Part shown: positions 63,384 to 64,000 of the stretch, one piece after another
Numbering within the stretch: position 1 is the first letter of the stretch
How the letters are laid out: each line of letters opens with the position of its first letter
DNA from: Alphaproteobacteria bacterium
GTDB taxonomy: Bacteria > Pseudomonadota > Alphaproteobacteria > Rhizobiales > Rhizobiaceae
DNA: 64,000 nucleotides
Direction: 5' to 3'
NCBI GenBank assembly: GCA_016861165.1
Contig: BOKV01000008.1
Span: 1-64,000, forward strand
The notes under the pieces: generated by a model
Told to the model about the DNA's origin: nothing
Databases searched by the model: none
Seen by the model: only the letters and a program-made list of their open reading frames with translations
Translations under genes and position numbers: made by a program

Positions 63384-64000
63384 TCAGCTTCCTTCTCTTC
63401 CCCGTCGCCGACGCGCCCCGCTGGCGGTCGGAGCGCCTTTCGCGGCCTTGTCGCCGGCGGCGCGGACCCGACCGGCCAGTGCCTCGAGCCCGCTTCTGAT
63501 GTGCAGGTCGCGCTGCGGGAACGGGATGGCAATGCCGGCAGCACGCAGCCGGCGCAGGATGTCGAAGCGCAGGTCGCTCCTCACCCCGAAGCCGAGGCCG
63601 ATGTCGCCCACCCAGGCACGCAACTCGAAGATCAGCGCGTCGGCGCCGAAATCCATGAAGAAGACCGCCGGCTCCGGCCGCTGCAGGATGGTCGGATGGT
63701 CGGCGGCGCATGCGAGCAGGATGGCGCGCACCTCGTCGGGATCGCTTTCATAGCCGACGCCGACGCGGACGCCGATGCGGCCGAGCTTGGTGCGGTGGGT
63801 CCAGTTGGTCAGCGAATCGGTGATCAGCGTCGAATTCGGCACGATCACCGTGGCGCGGTCGAAGGTCTCGATCTCGGTCGAGCGCACCGAAATGCGGCGC
63901 ACCGTGCCCTCGCCGGCGCTGGTGATGATCCAGTCGCCCGCCTTGATCGGCCGCTCCGCCAGCAGGATCAGCCCCGACACGAAGTTGTTGACGATGCTCT
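63384..64000 (-). CDS. MscS-family mechanosensitive channel (partial, 5' end missing)
   Basis: The C-terminal part of a small-conductance mechanosensitive channel. From the window edge it reads S-I-V-N-N-F-V-S-G-L-I-L-L-A-E-R-P-I-K, the end of the pore helix and the start of the beta domain, then GDWI and the VPNSxL motif (VPNSTLITD), and the alpha-beta domain ending near residue 170 of the visible part. The tail is basic. The start lies beyond position 64000. The gene ends just upstream of the acyl-CoA synthetase start, with four bases between. Confidence 0.9.
   Translation of the reverse strand, partial: SIVNNFVSGLILLAERPIKAGDWIITSAGEGTVRRISVRSTEIETFDRATVIVPNSTLITDSLTNWTHRTKLGRIGVRVGVGYESDPDEVRAILLACAADHPTILQRPEPAVFFMDFGADALIFELRAWVGDIGLGFGVRSDLRFDILRRLRAAGIAIPFPQRDLHIRSGLEALAGRVRAAGDKAAKGAPTASGARRRRGREGS

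Overview
The window is GC-rich DNA packed with genes, read as an alphaproteobacterial chromosome. The evidence is a complete ccoNOQP-ccoGHIS cluster with FNR/FixK-type boxes, a choline/betaine locus of betI-betB-betA and choXWV type, four-subunit sarcosine oxidase, an aprBA-aprM-sat cluster of the sulfur-oxidiser type, and a near-perfect CtrA-type box. Hyphomicrobiales (Rhizobiales) is my guess at the order; that is inference. No tRNA, rRNA, CRISPR array or transposase was seen, and no gene looks broken. One gene (mscS-like) runs off the right edge.

Layout. (1) 0.3-14 kb, sulfur: on the minus strand aprM-aprB-aprA-sat is followed by a metallophosphoesterase, a RidA-like protein, an aldose epimerase and an MFS transporter. 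A CysL/YeiE-like LysR regulator is divergent from aprM. Next come soeABC (cytoplasmic sulfite dehydrogenase) and a divergent arylformamidase-like hydrolase. The cell could therefore oxidise sulfite both through APS and directly. (2) 14.9-24.4 kb: a minus-strand operon with a branched-chain-type ABC importer (livHMGF and a binding protein), a long-chain acyl-CoA synthetase, an SDR, a CoA transferase/racemase and an enoyl-CoA hydratase/isomerase. It looks like uptake and beta-oxidation of an unidentified carboxylic acid. (3) 24.5-30.9 kb: soxBDAG, which is sarcosine oxidase and not the sulfur Sox system, with a cytochrome P450 as a close downstream gene.

(4) 31-42 kb, low-oxygen island: an FnrL-like regulator, hemN with a hemerythrin-like gene, ccoNOQP and ccoGHIS, with FNR-type boxes in front of ccoN and ccoG. 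(5) 42-49.8 kb, choline: a CheR-like methyltransferase followed by choX-choW-choV on one strand, and betI-betB-betA on the other, around a 28-bp palindromic operator. Choline to betaine here, and sarcosine to glycine in region 3, are two ends of one route; the middle demethylation steps are not in the window.

(6) 49.8-57 kb, signalling and aromatic catabolism: a FeeM-like N-acyl amino acid synthase behind a CtrA-type site, a membrane GGDEF-EAL protein, a Crp-family regulator, 4-hydroxyphenylpyruvate dioxygenase with a divergent Lrp regulator, and an M20 amidohydrolase. (7) 57-64 kb, envelope: a D-Ala-D-Ala carboxypeptidase, a DUF924 protein, a polysaccharide flippase, a CelD-like acetyltransferase, an acyl-CoA synthetase convergent with and overlapping it, and a partial MscS channel. 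A dispersed repeat of about 100 bp occurs three times, each time at or just beyond the 3' end of a minus-strand gene.
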